Source of the DNA: Ligula intestinalis
Taxonomy: Eukaryota; Platyhelminthes; Cestoda; Diphyllobothriidea; Diphyllobothriidae
NCBI GenBank assembly: GCA_036362985.1
Contig: JAYGXS010000005.1
Coordinates: forward strand, 330,325 to 394,324
Length of the DNA: 64,000 bases
Reading direction: 5' to 3'
Position 1 is the stretch's first letter; each line of letters opens with the position of its first letter. This document shows positions 20,158-31,401 of this stretch, piece by piece. The position numbers and the translations under genes are program-made. The notes beneath the pieces were generated by a model. That model did no database searches and had not been told where the DNA came from. It saw only the letters and a program-made list of their open reading frames with translations.

Positions 20158-23025
20158 TTAGATCCCTTTTGGTCCGAATTGGACGTCAAAGAACTGGTTA
20201 GCAAAGTGTCCTATTTTGTTCAGAAATATATGCGTCATGTCATTTGATAATAACTGTTTGGTCTTTCTTCTAAATTCGGCTAAACTGTGGCTTTTGCGAA
20301 TATCGTTGGGTAGGGCATTCCATATGATCGCATATCTTATGGTGTAGAAATTTGATCGCTGGGCCGTCCTAGCTTTAGCGTTATGAATTGTATGTTGGTT
20401 GTTTCTAGTGGGACGGGAACCGTTTTGATTTGTTAACATATTATTGCTAAGGATGTTCTGATTATGTGTCACTTTAAATAGGAAAGTTAAACCATTTTGG
20501 AGTCGCCTTTGCCAGAGGGGTTTAAGGCCATATCTATTGTACATTATTGAATAGGAGTCTCGGGCGTCATCGCGTTTACACAGAACTCTGGTAAACCTTC
20601 GCTGGATTTTTTCTAGTTTCTGTCTGTCATCTGATGACATGGTACCGAAAAATATTGAGCAGTAATCTAGAATAGGTAAAACGTACATTTTGTAAAGTTT
20701 AGTTTTAAGTGTAATTAATGTGAAATTTTTACTTATGAAGCCACATAGTCGATTGGCTTTTGGTGCGATTTGTTTAACATGTGGGGATAAGTCAAGAGTA
20801 TTAGAATAGCTAAGACCTAAATCTTTTAAAGATGTAAGCTCTTATATTTCTTGACCACTAAACATTATGGGGGGAAGTTTTAGTGGTCCAAAAATCATGA
20901 GATGACATTTTGTTGGTGAAAACGGCATTTGCCACTGAACACTCCAGTCGTTTAGTTTTTGAAGGTCTAATTCAATTGTTCTATGCACACTACTTATCGA
21001 ATTTTTGTTATAGGCATATGCGAGTTTTAAGTCATCTGCATATAAAAATGTTTTACCAGATGTCGATATCGTGGATAACTCATGAATGTAAATGAGAAAT
21101 AAGAGTGGACCTAGGATAGTGCCTTGAAAAACACCACTGCTTATATGAGTTGGTTCTGATACTATATTTCGAAGTTGTACTACTTGAAATCGGTTGTGAA
21201 GATATGATTTGAGGAAATCAAGGAGGGGGGGCCGAATCCCGTGACTCACTAGCTTCACGATCAGTCTTTTATGTGGAACTTTGTCAAAGGCTTTTTTTAG
21301 ATCAAAGTAAATTGTAGCTACCGTGTTCCCATCATCTCGATTTCTGGAGACGAATTCCAAGAAAGTGAGATGGCAGGACTGACATGACTTTTTAGGTAAA
21401 AAGGCATGTTGAGAGGGAGGTATGAGATTTACATTCGTCAGATGGTCTAACATTTGGTTATAAATTATTTTTTCTGAGATTTTTGCTAAAACTGATGTGC
21501 GGTGAACACCACGATAATTTTGGGCATTGGACCGATTTCCGTTTTTGTAAATTGGGGTGATACATGATTTTTTCCAGATTTCTGGATAAGTACCATTTGA
21601 CTGCAGTAACGAGAAAAGGTTAGACAGAAGTATTGGGGCATATGTCATATGTCTCAGTATGCAAGGAGGTATTCTATCCGTTCCATATGATGTGGAATTG
21701 GACAGTTGGCGGATAGCTTTCTCTACAGTTTCTTCGTTAAACAATATCTCTTTTAATACTAGTGCCGTCATTTCTGTTGGTTGGGGGATTGGTTCTTCCT
21801 CGACTGAATAGTTGGTTGAGAAATACTCGTTGAAAAGATTTGCTATTTGGTTGTCATTTGTTATTACCATTCCTTGGTCATCAAGCATGATTTGGGAGCC
21901 TTGTTTTCGATGATTATTTATTTGTTTCCTGAAGATTTGGGCTGTCCCTTCTGGGGACTCGATTGCCCGAAGTTCTGCTGCTATCGTCTTATTTGTTTCA
22001 ATGTTCTGGGCTAACTCGTGAATCTCTGTAATGCGTCTTAGCGTAGATAGATAACTAATACATGGGTCGTGGAGTTGTTTTTTAAGTTTTTTTAGCCGTT
22101 TGGAAAGGAAGTTTGGGATAAGTGATTTCTTACATGGGGATCTCTCGTCAATTAGGGTGTCTCGAATTAAATTAAGGGTAGCATATAATATGTTTACAGC
22201 TTCTAGAGGGGATGCTGTTAGGAGGAAAGAGCTCCAATCCAATGACCTAATGTAGTTATTCATAGACTCAATGTCAAGATTTTTGGGGTTTATAGAAGTG
22301 TAACTAGGATCAGGTCTTATTTTAATGCTAAGAGGGAGCACTGCTATCATTGTCTTATGATCACTATCAAAGGTTAAGCTGTCGTAGTGCGTATATAAGG
22401 GCCAGATATCATTGGTGAGAATAACATCGAGTATATTGTTTCCCCTGGTTGGTTTGCTTATTATTTGCGTCCAGTTATGAAACACAATTGATGATAATAA
22501 TTCATCATGTCTGGATGGGGCTGATAGTTCTGTCCAGTTTATTTCTGGACGGTTTAAGTCTCCTGCGATTATCTTATATTCGGTTTGGATATTCGAAAGA
22601 ATATCTAGTAGATTTGTAAGACCAGTGTCATCATTACTATATTCCGGAGGGGTGTACAAACATCCAATTAGAATGCTTTTAAGGGTCTTGGATGTTATTA
22701 TAGCAAAGCACGCTTCGCCATTGAACGTCTCCTGGAGAACCTCAAAGCCACTCTGTTCTATGGTAGATCTAATGTAGATCATACAACCTCCTCCTCGTTT
22801 ATTCGCACGGTCCTGTCTATAGAAGGTGTAGTTTGCTATAAAAAGTGAAGCATTGGAGGTTGATTCGTTTACCCATGTTTCTGTTAAAAAGACTATATCG
22901 GGATTGTGTGTGTCAATAAAAGTCCTAAGTCGTGGAACTTTGTTTACTATCGATCTAGCATTAATAAGAGCAACACTTATGGTGTCGGATACAAAAGCTG
23001 GAATCTGTTGTGAAAAAATGGATTC
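20158..23025 (-). pseudogene. LINE-C1 ORF2, one stop codon away from intact
   Basis: One reading frame spans 23025-20158 (about 955 codons) and is broken only by a TAA at 20844-20842. The endonuclease begins at ALINARSIVNKVPRLR and shows IVFLTETWVNES, YRQDRANKRGGGCMIYI, KIIAGDLNRPEINW, NILDVILTNDIWP and DSDHKTMIAV. The RT has YGTDRIPPCILR, NAQNYRGVHRTSVLAKI, IYFDLKKAFDKVPHKRLIVK, SGVFQGTILGPLLFLIYI, the catalytic LYADDLKLAYAY and WSVQWQMPFSPTKCHLM. The C-terminus has MYVLPILDYCSIFFGTMSSD, AIIWNALPNDIR and ends VQFGPKGI. No in-frame ATG precedes the endonuclease; the first is at 22782, after its N-terminal motifs. The frame lies -1 to ORF1. Confidence 0.9.
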
Positions 23026-24275
23026 CTATTACTTGGTTGATTGTGTTGAGGGCTCATGTGCGGAAATTGTGTGATTGGTGGATAATATGGTGGTGTTGGA
23101 CTATTTGTGGCGAATTGTGCATTATTGGGAAAAATTGGTGATGAGAGTGGTGGAATTCGATGGCATTGTGTAACTATCGGAGGGTATGGAGTTGTGCGAG
23201 GTGGGAGTTGATTGTGTGTGTTATATTGAAAGGGTTGGGTGTGCGGTGGTCGTCTTGTGTATGGGCTAGGATACATAGGTTGAGAGAAGGGGTTAGGTGT
23301 CATTTTAGGGTGTGCATTTAAATACGGATATTCGTTTTGATATGAAATTCTGTTTGGGACTGGTGGTCTATTCTGGGTTGTTCGGGGGAGATAATCTAAC
23401 ACTGGTTTACTACTTTGGTTCGTTGAGTTAGGACTGGTATTGCTATTTATGGACATGTTTAGACGTGTGTTGTTATTTATCGGTGTATCTTGATTAGATT
23501 CAGGATAAGTGTTGGTCATGTCTAATGGGGTTGTACTATTTCGGGGTCTTTTAGTTTGAACCTTATTCTTTCCCTTAATTGCTTCGGTAGGTTTATTATT
23601 TGCTTTCGGTTTGTCATTATTGTAGTTAGAAGAAGTCGCTCTCAAGTCATCTAAGCTGATGCTACGTTGATAGTTTTCGTTTTCCTTCCCAGATGAGGAG
23701 GAACTCGTTAATTGTTCCTCTGAAGTAGCATTTAGTGGAGTGTTTCCGTCCTCAACGACTATATGCGTCTGACTTTGTTTACGCCCTTTGTCTTTGTGAA
23801 AAGCTTGTCTGCGCTGCATTGGGGTCAAGTCGGGGCCTATATATGCTTTAAAACTCCGGAAACTCCTATTTATTTCAGAGTTTTGCAGTAGCATTTGAGC
23901 TTCGGCGTGGGAAGAACATGTAAGCAAAATCGGTTTGTTTTTACTTCGCGAATTTAGTCTTTTGATAGACACTATGCCTATACTTATCCCACATTGTTGA
24001 AAAACGCTTTGTATTGCTACCATTGGATTACTCGTTTGAGGAAAGTTGCGGAAGATTATATTACAGCTACGTTTTGATCTATCTGAAACTTCTGTTGATA
24101 CTAAATGCACCACAGACTCAATCTGAGGTAAATTCGTGAGGTTGCTTTCAAATGAATTGGAGTCCAGAAGTGAATTAAGAATCTTAAATACAGGTTCATA
24201 CTTTTCAATAAAGTTTGTTAGATTTAAGAGGGCTGACAGATCGATTTGATCCACAACAACTTTCGCGTCAGTCAT
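22977..24275 (-). CDS. LINE-C1 ORF1, intact RNA-binding protein (432 aa)
   Basis: An open frame from ATG 24275 to TAA 22977-22979. Residues about 1-60 are predicted helical (VDQIDLSALLNLTNFIEKYE). Residues about 75-175 form an RRM-like core (KRSCNIIFRNFPQ, IKRLNSRSKNKPILL, YIGPDLTPMQRRQAF), which LINE-B ORF1 shares (KRSYNFILKNVPK, RLSSRSKNPPILV, DLTPMERRIAS). The C-terminal half is low-complexity, rich in N, P, T, S and Y, with many NPF and PPYYPP-type words. Such ORF1 proteins bind the element RNA to form the retrotransposition particle. The last 49 bases overlap the open ORF2 frame. Confidence 0.85.
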   Translation of the reverse strand: MTDAKVVVDQIDLSALLNLTNFIEKYEPVFKILNSLLDSNSFESNLTNLPQIESVVHLVSTEVSDRSKRSCNIIFRNFPQTSNPMVAIQSVFQQCGISIGIVSIKRLNSRSKNKPILLTCSSHAEAQMLLQNSEINRSFRSFKAYIGPDLTPMQRRQAFHKDKGRKQSQTHIVVEDGNTPLNATSEEQLTSSSSSGKENENYQRSISLDDLRATSSNYNNDKPKANNKPTEAIKGKNKVQTKRPRNSTTPLDMTNTYPESNQDTPINNNTRLNMSINSNTSPNSTNQSSKPVLDYLPRTTQNRPPVPNRISYQNEYPYLNAHPKMTPNPFSQPMYPSPYTRRPPHTQPFQYNTHNQLPPRTTPYPPIVTQCHRIPPLSSPIFPNNAQFATNSPTPPYYPPITQFPHMSPQHNQPSNRNPFFHNRFQLLYPTP

Positions 24276-24601
24276 TGTTTCTAATAAAATTTTCCAGTTA
24301 AGGATTTTTGAATGCTAAATATATGTCTAAGTAATGTGTTTTTGACAAATAAACTATAAAATACTAGAAGTACAAAACAAATGATTTGTACAGCGTTCTA
24401 TGAAACAGAGGACAATATCTGACCAAATCGACGAAGGAGTTTGGTAGCAGATTTTGGCTAAGATAGTCAACTGTTAGTTACTGATAATTTATTTAAAAAA
24501 CCAAAGACTTTGAGTCGTTTCTTCTCTTATATAAATCAATTTATATAAAGCTTCACTTATCTTCGAATTTGAACAAACCGCGTTCAAGGTCAAGGTCAGA
24601 A

Positions 24602-27600
24602 GGCTGAAGGGTTAGCAAACTGTGGGCTGCTGCTTCAGCAGGATTATCTTCAGCATGAAGCCTGGCGGGGTTCAAAGTCCACGAACGCCATCAGAGTGAA
24701 AGAGAGATTCCACCGAGTCAGCGCCTAAAATATTTGAAAGTTTTCCTGAATTTAGAAAACTAGTTAAAGCTCTCTTACACATAGGGTAGCTTTGCTGGGT
24801 TTTAATACTTTTAGGAAGCTTATTCTAGATTGATGTGGCATTTACTGAAAAGAATTGCCGGGACTTAACTGTACGTGCCATAGGAAGAAATAAAAATACG
24901 TCTCGATGACTGGCGCGTCGAGAGTGCTCAAGCTGCCTTATTGTACTAAAAGGATTAAAGGTTTGACCATTCAAAAGTGTAAACAGTAAAAAAGACCTTT
25001 CTATAATCTATGAAGCCACAGGGGATCCAGCTATATAAGTTCACACCTTTGGTGGAAGGCTGAGTTACGGTGTTCTGTAGTGAAAACTCTTCTAGTGAAG
25101 AAAAGCTGCACTGATCGTATTTTCTTCCATTTACTAGTGCGCAGAAGACTGAATAGGGGCGAGCAGTATTCAAGACTAGGTCTCACGTACATATCATAAG
25201 GGCTAGTTCTAACCTTTATAGTCTTAAAATTTCTAAGGATAAATCCGGCGGTTCGGCGTGCTTTCGAGACTGTCAGAGCACAGTGCTCTGACAAATTGAG
25301 ACTATTAGAGTAGGATATGCCCAAATCCTTGATAACGCTTGGGACATTCATTCGTGGCCATCAATGCTTAATTCCGGTTGATGATCGTCGCCAACAACCA
25401 TAACGGAACATTTGTGCCATGAAGGGCTGAGGTGTTATGTGCAGCACCACTAGGCGAAGGCCTGAAGATAATTATTTACCAGCTCGAGCACGATGTATCG
25501 ATCTGCCGGGTTATATCGATAGGCGACTTTTAAATCATCAGCGTACATTAACGGTCTGCCATAATGAAAACAATCTGAAACGTCGTTGACAAACAGGCAA
25601 AATAGGAGCGGACCCAGTACACTACCCTGTATAACTCCACTCTTCACATTCGTGGGGTTGGAGATAACATTGGAAATTTTTACTCCTTGTGTGCGAGCAC
25701 CCAAATAGGAAGATATGAAGTTCAGTGGCTTGCTACCTATACCGAATGAGGCCAGTTTCAGAAAGAGGAGGTTATGATCGACCCGATCAAATGCCTTAGT
25801 AAAATCAAAATAGAAGCTATAAATGGCAAAACCGCTGTCTCTAGATTGCAGCACATAATCAAAGCAAGAGAGCTAGAAGGTGTCACAAGATCGTTGTTAG
25901 AGAATTTCATGTTGAGCTGCATTGAGCAGGTTGTTCTCTGTCAAGTGGCGCATCATCTTTTCTTTGATTAAGGTCTCCAAGATCCTCTAGGCTGCGGGAA
26001 GTGTATTTATTGGCCTAAAGTTGTCGAATGACGTCGATTGGCCATGCTTGCGAATAGGCATTATGTGCGATTCCTTCCACAACGAAGAGAAGGTTTCGCT
26101 CTCAAGAGCAACATTTAATACCTTGCAAAGAATAGACGGAAAGATATCATTCGCTTCAGCTTTTAGAAGGCTAACTGGGACGCCATCTAGTCCTGGACTA
26201 TAAGATTGACGATAACGACGAATGACTACAATCACGTCCCAGAAAGTAAAACTTATGGTTTCGAGTATGGCACCCGTCCAAGCTCGGATAGCCGAAGGTG
26301 CAGCGAACGAGCTTTCACTAAACGTTTTGGATAGGAACGCATCGAAGCTATCGGCAGTCAACTTAGCGTCAGCTATGGGGTTTCCTAAAGCGTCTTGAAA
26401 TATGGGGTGTTGCGTTTTCCTCTGCGCTTTTACTGTACGCGAAAAGAGTTTCGCAACATTAAGGGAAGGATTTTTAGTGAAGTGGGCCTCAGCGGCTATC
26501 TGCTTTTCTTCAGAAAGCTTCTTAGCCTGCTCAAAGATCAGTTTGATCAAGGGCAGAACGGAAGTGTCGTTTTGCCGATGCAAACGATACAGAGGAAGAT
26601 ACACTTCATCCTTGACATGTATTACTTTCTTACGGGGGACAATGTGGAGGATGAGTGGATCCAACACTTTGTACAGTGCATCGGTACAAACATTTACATC
26701 CAAACATTGGAAGAATTCAGACCAGTGGAGAGCGTTTAGATGTGCCAGTAGGTCAGCCGTGTTTGCTGATCGGATGTCATGATAAAGACTATACTTTTTG
26801 GAAAATGGTTTATCCGCCTCCAGTTCTAGTTCACTAACAACTGTAAGATGGTCTGAACTCCCAAGTGCGTCTAAGGATGAGACTGAAAGTGGTTCGCATC
26901 CCCTACAAAAAATTAGGTTGAGTATGTTTGCTCCTCGAGTGGGAAAATCGACTACCTGATCCTACATGCCGATATCTATTGCCTCAAGTAAGTTCTCGAA
27001 CTTTGAAGGACCGGATGGTGGAAAGCATTTCACGTCCGGAAGTTTAAAATCGCCTGCAATCAAGCCATAATTAAGATTCAAGTCAGCTGTGGCATGAAAT
27101 GCCTGCGAGAGGCAAAGATCGTAGTCTGCATTGGCATTAGGTGGGCGATTAACTCAGCCAACAAGTAAGGAGTATTTTTTTAGAACAACTCGTAGCCATC
27201 AGCTCTCCTCCACCGCTGTGAATTGTGGATAGTCCAACGTGGCTGCTTTATTTAGATGCAGCTTCCTCCACCACGGCCATTGTTTCGATCGTTCCAAACG
27301 CATGCATAACCTAGAACAGAGAGTTTAGAGTCAGCTACTCAGGCCGATGCCCATGTCTCAGTTACCATAACAATGTCTGGGTGGTTGACGAAAACCAGAG
27401 TCTGGAGCAGAGGCATTTTATTAATCAGTGATCTGGCATTTTAAATGACCAATTTAGGAGGGCATGTCTTAGGTTTCGGTGGCGGGACAGCTAGGCCGTC
27501 ACTGTTACCGGCTTCGACCAGAGAGATGTCCTTTTGACTTGAACTATTTGTCCGTCTCTTATTTTGAGATTTTTCTCGCCATTGGTTCTCCGTTTCTCCA

Positions 27601-27992
27601 GCTCTATTATTAGCTGTCTCATCTTTCTCCGCTCTTTCAACACATTATCTGGCTGGAAAAAAACTTGCGAATGCAGACTTCGTAAGGATGGTTTGCGCTC
27701 TTGCAAGAGTTTCACCTGTGCTTCAGTTTCTAAAATAACTTTAAGAGGTCGTGGCCGAGAAATTGATTCTGGGGCTGTTGGAGCCTTCCCTATTCGAAAT
27801 TCCTTAAGAATGCGGAAAGACTCGCCTGGTTTTAGCAATGGTTTGGCGTAAATTCGCATAAGACCCACGTCATGGTCAATATCTTCTTGTGCAATTGACA
27901 ACTCTGACTCTGATGCCCCCTTTACAACTATTTTCTGCTTGCGATTCAATGGGGCATATGTGGCGAGCTCACGTGTTTCGGCCGAGGGAGGA
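24602..27992 (-). mobile_element. LINE-D2, main part (ORF2 and end of ORF1)
   Basis: Minus-strand continuation of LINE-D2 after LINE-C1. It parallels LINE-D1: C-terminus at 25351-24700 (SNSLNLSEHCALTVSKARRT, YVRPSLEYCSPLFSLL), RT core at 25854-25450 (FDFTKAFDRVDHNLLFLKL, LMYADDLKVAYRYN), linker and endonuclease at 27450-25987, and the ORF1 C-terminus at 27949-27491 (NRKQKIVVKGA, RPRPLKVILETEAQ, ending WSKPVTVTA). Several stops and small indels disable it, including a loss of about 24 bp near 26587 relative to LINE-D1. It is 5'-truncated in ORF1 at 27992. Confidence 0.85.
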
Positions 27993-28411
27993 CTCGAATG
28001 TTTTTTATAGGCATATGTTAGTTTTAAGTCATCTGCATATAAAAATGTTTTATCGGAGGTTGATATCGTGGATAACTCATGAATGTAAATGAGAAATTAG
28101 AGGGGACCTAGGATAGTGCCTTGAAAAACACCACTGCTTAGATGAGCTGGTTCTGATACTATATTTCGAAGTCGTACTTCTTGCAATCGGTATTGAAGAT
28201 AAGATTTGAGGAAATCAAGGAGTGGGGCCAAATCCCGTGACTCCCTAGCTTCACGATCAGTCATTTACGGGGAACTTTGTCAAAGGCTTATTTACATCAA
28301 ATCAAATTGTAGCTACCATGTTCTCATCATCTCGATTTCTGGAGACGAATTCCAAGAAAGTGAGATGGCAGGACTGACATGACTTTTTGAGTAAGAAGGC
28401 ATGTTGAAAGG
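27993..28411 (-). pseudogene. LINE-C2, right half (RT core)
   Basis: This continues the LINE-C2 fragment from 18921 across LINE-D2. It matches LINE-C1 at 21010-21430: the YADDLKL region, the GVFQGT block and the KKAFDKVPH block, all with frame damage. It ends abruptly at about 28411 where gypsy pol begins, so LINE-C2 was 5'-truncated. Confidence 0.75.
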
Positions 28412-28414
28412 GCG

Positions 28415-28687
28415 GTGACCGAAATATCCACAGAGTTTCGTTTCTTGATCGACACAGGGGCCGAGGTTAGTGTTTTGCTGCCCCCTCGACGTCATAAACT
28501 CCAGCCATCTCAGTTTACTCTGCAGGCTGCGAACAATACTTCTATCGCTACGTTCGGTCAGTGGTCCCCTACCTTGGACCTTGGACTTCGTCGCCGCTTC
28601 CAATGGGTCTTTATCCAGACCGACGTCCAGTCGCCTATCAGTGGAGTGGATTTCCTGTCACACTTCGGCCTCACAGTTGACCTTTAA
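28415..28687 (+). pseudogene. Gypsy protease domain
   Basis: The peptide has FRFLIDTGAEVSVLLPP, the DTGA active-site motif of retroviral-type aspartic proteases, and ends with ISGVDFLSHFGLTVDL, matching the usual IIGADFL...VD end of gypsy proteases. A stop at 28685-28687 separates it from RT. Confidence 0.8.
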
Positions 28688-28839
28688 CATCAGAAGTTGC
28701 TACATCCTACCACTCAGCTGTTTACTGTCGGGGAGTTTCGCGTGAGCCTTCCGCTGGCATCCACTTGGCCGTGCCAAGCCGGCCATTTTCTGACGTCTTG
28801 AGGGAAATCCTTCCCTTTCTAAGCCCTGTCAGTTCACGG

Positions 28840-29640
28840 AGCAGGAACAACACGCCATTCGCCACCATATCACTACCACCGGCAGACCGGTCCATGCTCA
28901 ACCACGTAGGCTTCATCCTGAGAAGCTGGAAATCGCGAAGAATGAATTCGAGCACATGTTGAATTTGGGGATTATCCGTCCTTCTTCCAGTCCATGGGCT
29001 TCACCACTGCACATGGTTCCCAAAAAGTCATCCGATGATTGGTGGCCATGCGGTGATTATCACGCGTTCAATCAAGCTACAGTCCCGGACCGGTACCCGA
29101 TTTTCCATATTCATGACTTTTCTCACATGTTGGCTGGAAAGACGATTTTTTCCAAGATTGACCTCGTGCGAGCATATCACCAAATACCGGTCGCGAAGGA
29201 GGACATCACTAAAACCGCCGTCACGACCCCATTCGGCCTGTTTGAATTCCTCCGCATGCCTTTAGGTTTGTGGAACGCGACCCAAACGTTTCAGCGTTTT
29301 GTCGATGACATTTTGCGCGGTCTCTCCTTAATGTTCGCATGCATCAAAGACATTCTTGTCACAAGCTCGTCACCCGAGGAACAAGTTAAACACTTACGCC
29401 AAGTTTTCGATCGTTTTCAACAAAATAGTCTACATCTAAACGTCGATAAGTGCCTTTTTGGCGTCACTTCTCTGGATTTTCTTGGCAATCATCTTGACCA
29501 ATATGGGATCACACCCCACCCAGAGAAGGTGCAAAGCGTGTTGTCTTTTCCAGCCCCAAAGTCCATAACTCAGCTCCGCCGTTTCATCAGCCTAATCAAC
29601 TACTACCGGCATTTAATATTAAATTGCGCCGCCCCCTGGC
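28840..29640 (+). pseudogene. Gypsy reverse transcriptase with damaged active site
   Basis: The frame containing [23 protein letters not shown] sequence ([16 protein letters not shown]) continues with [44 protein letters not shown] and [15 protein letters not shown]. The catalytic YxDD box reads [10 protein letters not shown], so the first aspartate is replaced by lysine. After it come [21 protein letters not shown] and [16 protein letters not shown]. The frame ends at 29646. Confidence 0.85.
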
Positions 29641-30010
29641 ACCTTTGACGGATCTTTTGAAGTCAAAGGCCAAATCGCTTCAACTTTCACCCAGTGCTCT
29701 TGAAGCATTCGAGACAGCCAAGAAAGCACTCGCGGATGCCACCCTGCTTCATCATCTGAGCACCGATGCTGATACATAGCTTATCCTGATCACCGATGCT
29801 CCAAGCATTGCCGTTGGCGCAGTTCTGCAGCAACAGGTCCACAAACAGTCGCAACCACTAGCCTTCTTCTCCCAGAAGCTTCAGCCGGCGCCGGATCGAT
29901 ATTCACCGTGTTAAGTACGTCACCTTGACTACATTGCTCAATTCACGTCAGACAAACGCTATGTCAGCGGTAATGAAAATTTAGTTGCTAATGCCTTGTC
30001 CCGTCCATAG
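29641..30010 (+). pseudogene. Gypsy RNase H remnant
   Basis: In a shifted frame [27 protein letters not shown] and LILITDAPSIAVGAVLQQ mark the tether and the start of RNase H, with the catalytic D in TDAPS. The middle of the domain is missing: QKLQPAPDRYSP is followed almost at once by VRHLDYIAQFTSD, then NLVANALSRP, the end of the domain. Stops occur at about 29777, 29911 and 30010. Confidence 0.75.
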
Positions 30011-31345
30011 GTCAGCGCTCTTATCACCACGTTAGACCTGGCGAAGCTTGCGGAAGCGCAGGCGCTTGATGACTTCATCATTGAAATGCTTGCGTCTTCT
30101 GTGCTTCAGCTGCGTGAGGCTCCCATCCCCGCGTCACCAGGCTCTATCGTATGTGATTTTTCTACAGGTACCCCTCGTCCTGTAGTACCCCAATCCTACC
30201 GGAAGGTTGTTTTCGACTACTTTTATTCGCCATCCCACCCTGGTGTTCGTGCCGGCCGCAAACTCATCGCAGCCCGTTTCGTCTGGCCAAAAATGAACAC
30301 CGACATTGCTACCTGAACCAGGCAATGCTTCGCCTGTCAAAAGAATAAGGGCCAACGACACACCGTTTCACCTCCCAGCAGGTTCGCGGTTCCCGACGCC
30401 CGTTTTCAACACGTCCTAATGGATTTAGTCGGACCGTTACCCCCATCTCGCAGTTTCACGCACATTCTGGCCGCCGTTGATCGTTTCCCACGATGGCCCA
30501 TCGCCGTTCCCGTCTCGGATACCTCAGCAGACAATATTGCCATGGTTTACCTTACGCACTGGATAGCCAACTTTGGTGTTCCAGCTACCCTCACCACTGA
30601 CCGCCGAAGTCAGTTTACATCTGCTCTCTTCCGTGAGTTCACCAAACTGCTCGGGTGCTCGCATATCAACACCACCGCCTATCACCCAGCATCAAACGGC
30701 CTCAAGAAACGCGTCCACCGTCAGTTGAAGTCCGCGTTGATATCTCAACCTGCCAAGCACAACTGGAGTGACAACCTGCCCTTCTTCCTCCTCGGCATTT
30801 GCTAGGCTGTTAAAGAAGACATTCAATGCACTGCCACTGATCTCGTTAACGGCACGTCCCTCCGTTTACCTGGTGAGCTCGTGCAGTCTTCCTTTGTCGC
30901 CCCTGACGCCACGAACAACTTCGTGCAACAGCTGCAGCAACGCATGGTCGCACTCCGCTCAGCCTCAACACGCGCGACACCTCGACGCATTTTCGTGCAC
31001 AATGACTTGCACACAACCTCATTGGTTTTTGTCCGGCAAGACGCAGTTCGCAGGCCCCTTTGCCCACCATACGGTAGTCCCTTCAAAGTACTTGAACGAA
31101 AGGACAAATATTTCGACATTCGAAGTACAGATGCTACTGATACGGTCTCCATCGATAGGCTGAAGCCGGCCTACGTTGAATGCATGACACCATCACCTGG
31201 TCCGTCCCCGTCCAAGGAACCTTCACCCTGCACTCCACCTGCTGCCTCCAGCCCACCGCCACCCTCCCCACCCGAACCTACCCTCACCCTTCTCAGGCCC
31301 CTTTCCACTCCTTCCCCACCTTCCACTCGTTCTGGTTGACATGTT
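30011..31345 (+). pseudogene. Gypsy integrase, catalytic glutamate lost
   Basis: The zinc-binding region is seen as SPSHPGVRAGRKLIAARFVW and CFACQKNKGQ. The core starts MDLVGPLPPSRSFTHILAAV (first D), then TLTTDRRSQFTSALF (second D; the usual form is TDRGSQF). In the third motif the usual NGxxERFHRQLK reads NGLKKRVHRQLK, so the catalytic E is replaced by K. A stop at 30803-30805 precedes a proline-rich tail (YFDIRSTDATDTVSIDRLKP, then SPGPSPSKEPSP) that ends at 31340. Confidence 0.8.
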
Positions 31346-31401
31346 CGTTTTCCTACCAACTTGCGAGACTTTGTTGTTTAACCTTTTTTACATCCTCCTT
31401 A

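Larger units (their letters stand above)
19316..24601 (-). mobile_element. LINE-C1, full-length copy nested in LINE-D2
   Basis: A 5.3-kb minus-strand LINE with a TTATTATT tail (19316-19323), an 840-bp 3' UTR, a nearly intact ORF2 (23025-20158), an intact ORF1 (24275-22977) and a 5' UTR of about 326 bp ending TCAAGGTCAAGGTC-type at 24585-24601. It splits the LINE-D2 3' UTR, which joins perfectly across it. This is the best-preserved LINE in the window. Confidence 0.9.
28412..31401 (+). mobile_element. Ty3/gypsy retrotransposon, pol relic without LTRs
   Basis: A plus-strand pol gene in the order protease, RT, RNase H, integrase, which is the Ty3/gypsy order. No LTR, primer-binding site or gag is visible. 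The left edge meets LINE-C2 and the right edge meets LINE-B6, which lacks its last 57 or so bases. Frames shift several times and two catalytic residues are lost, so the element is dead. Confidence 0.85.

Noticed and set aside
30823..31360. Minus-strand open frames in the gypsy integrase region
   Set aside because: They are antisense shadows of the GC-rich integrase tail. The plus strand has the conserved motifs.
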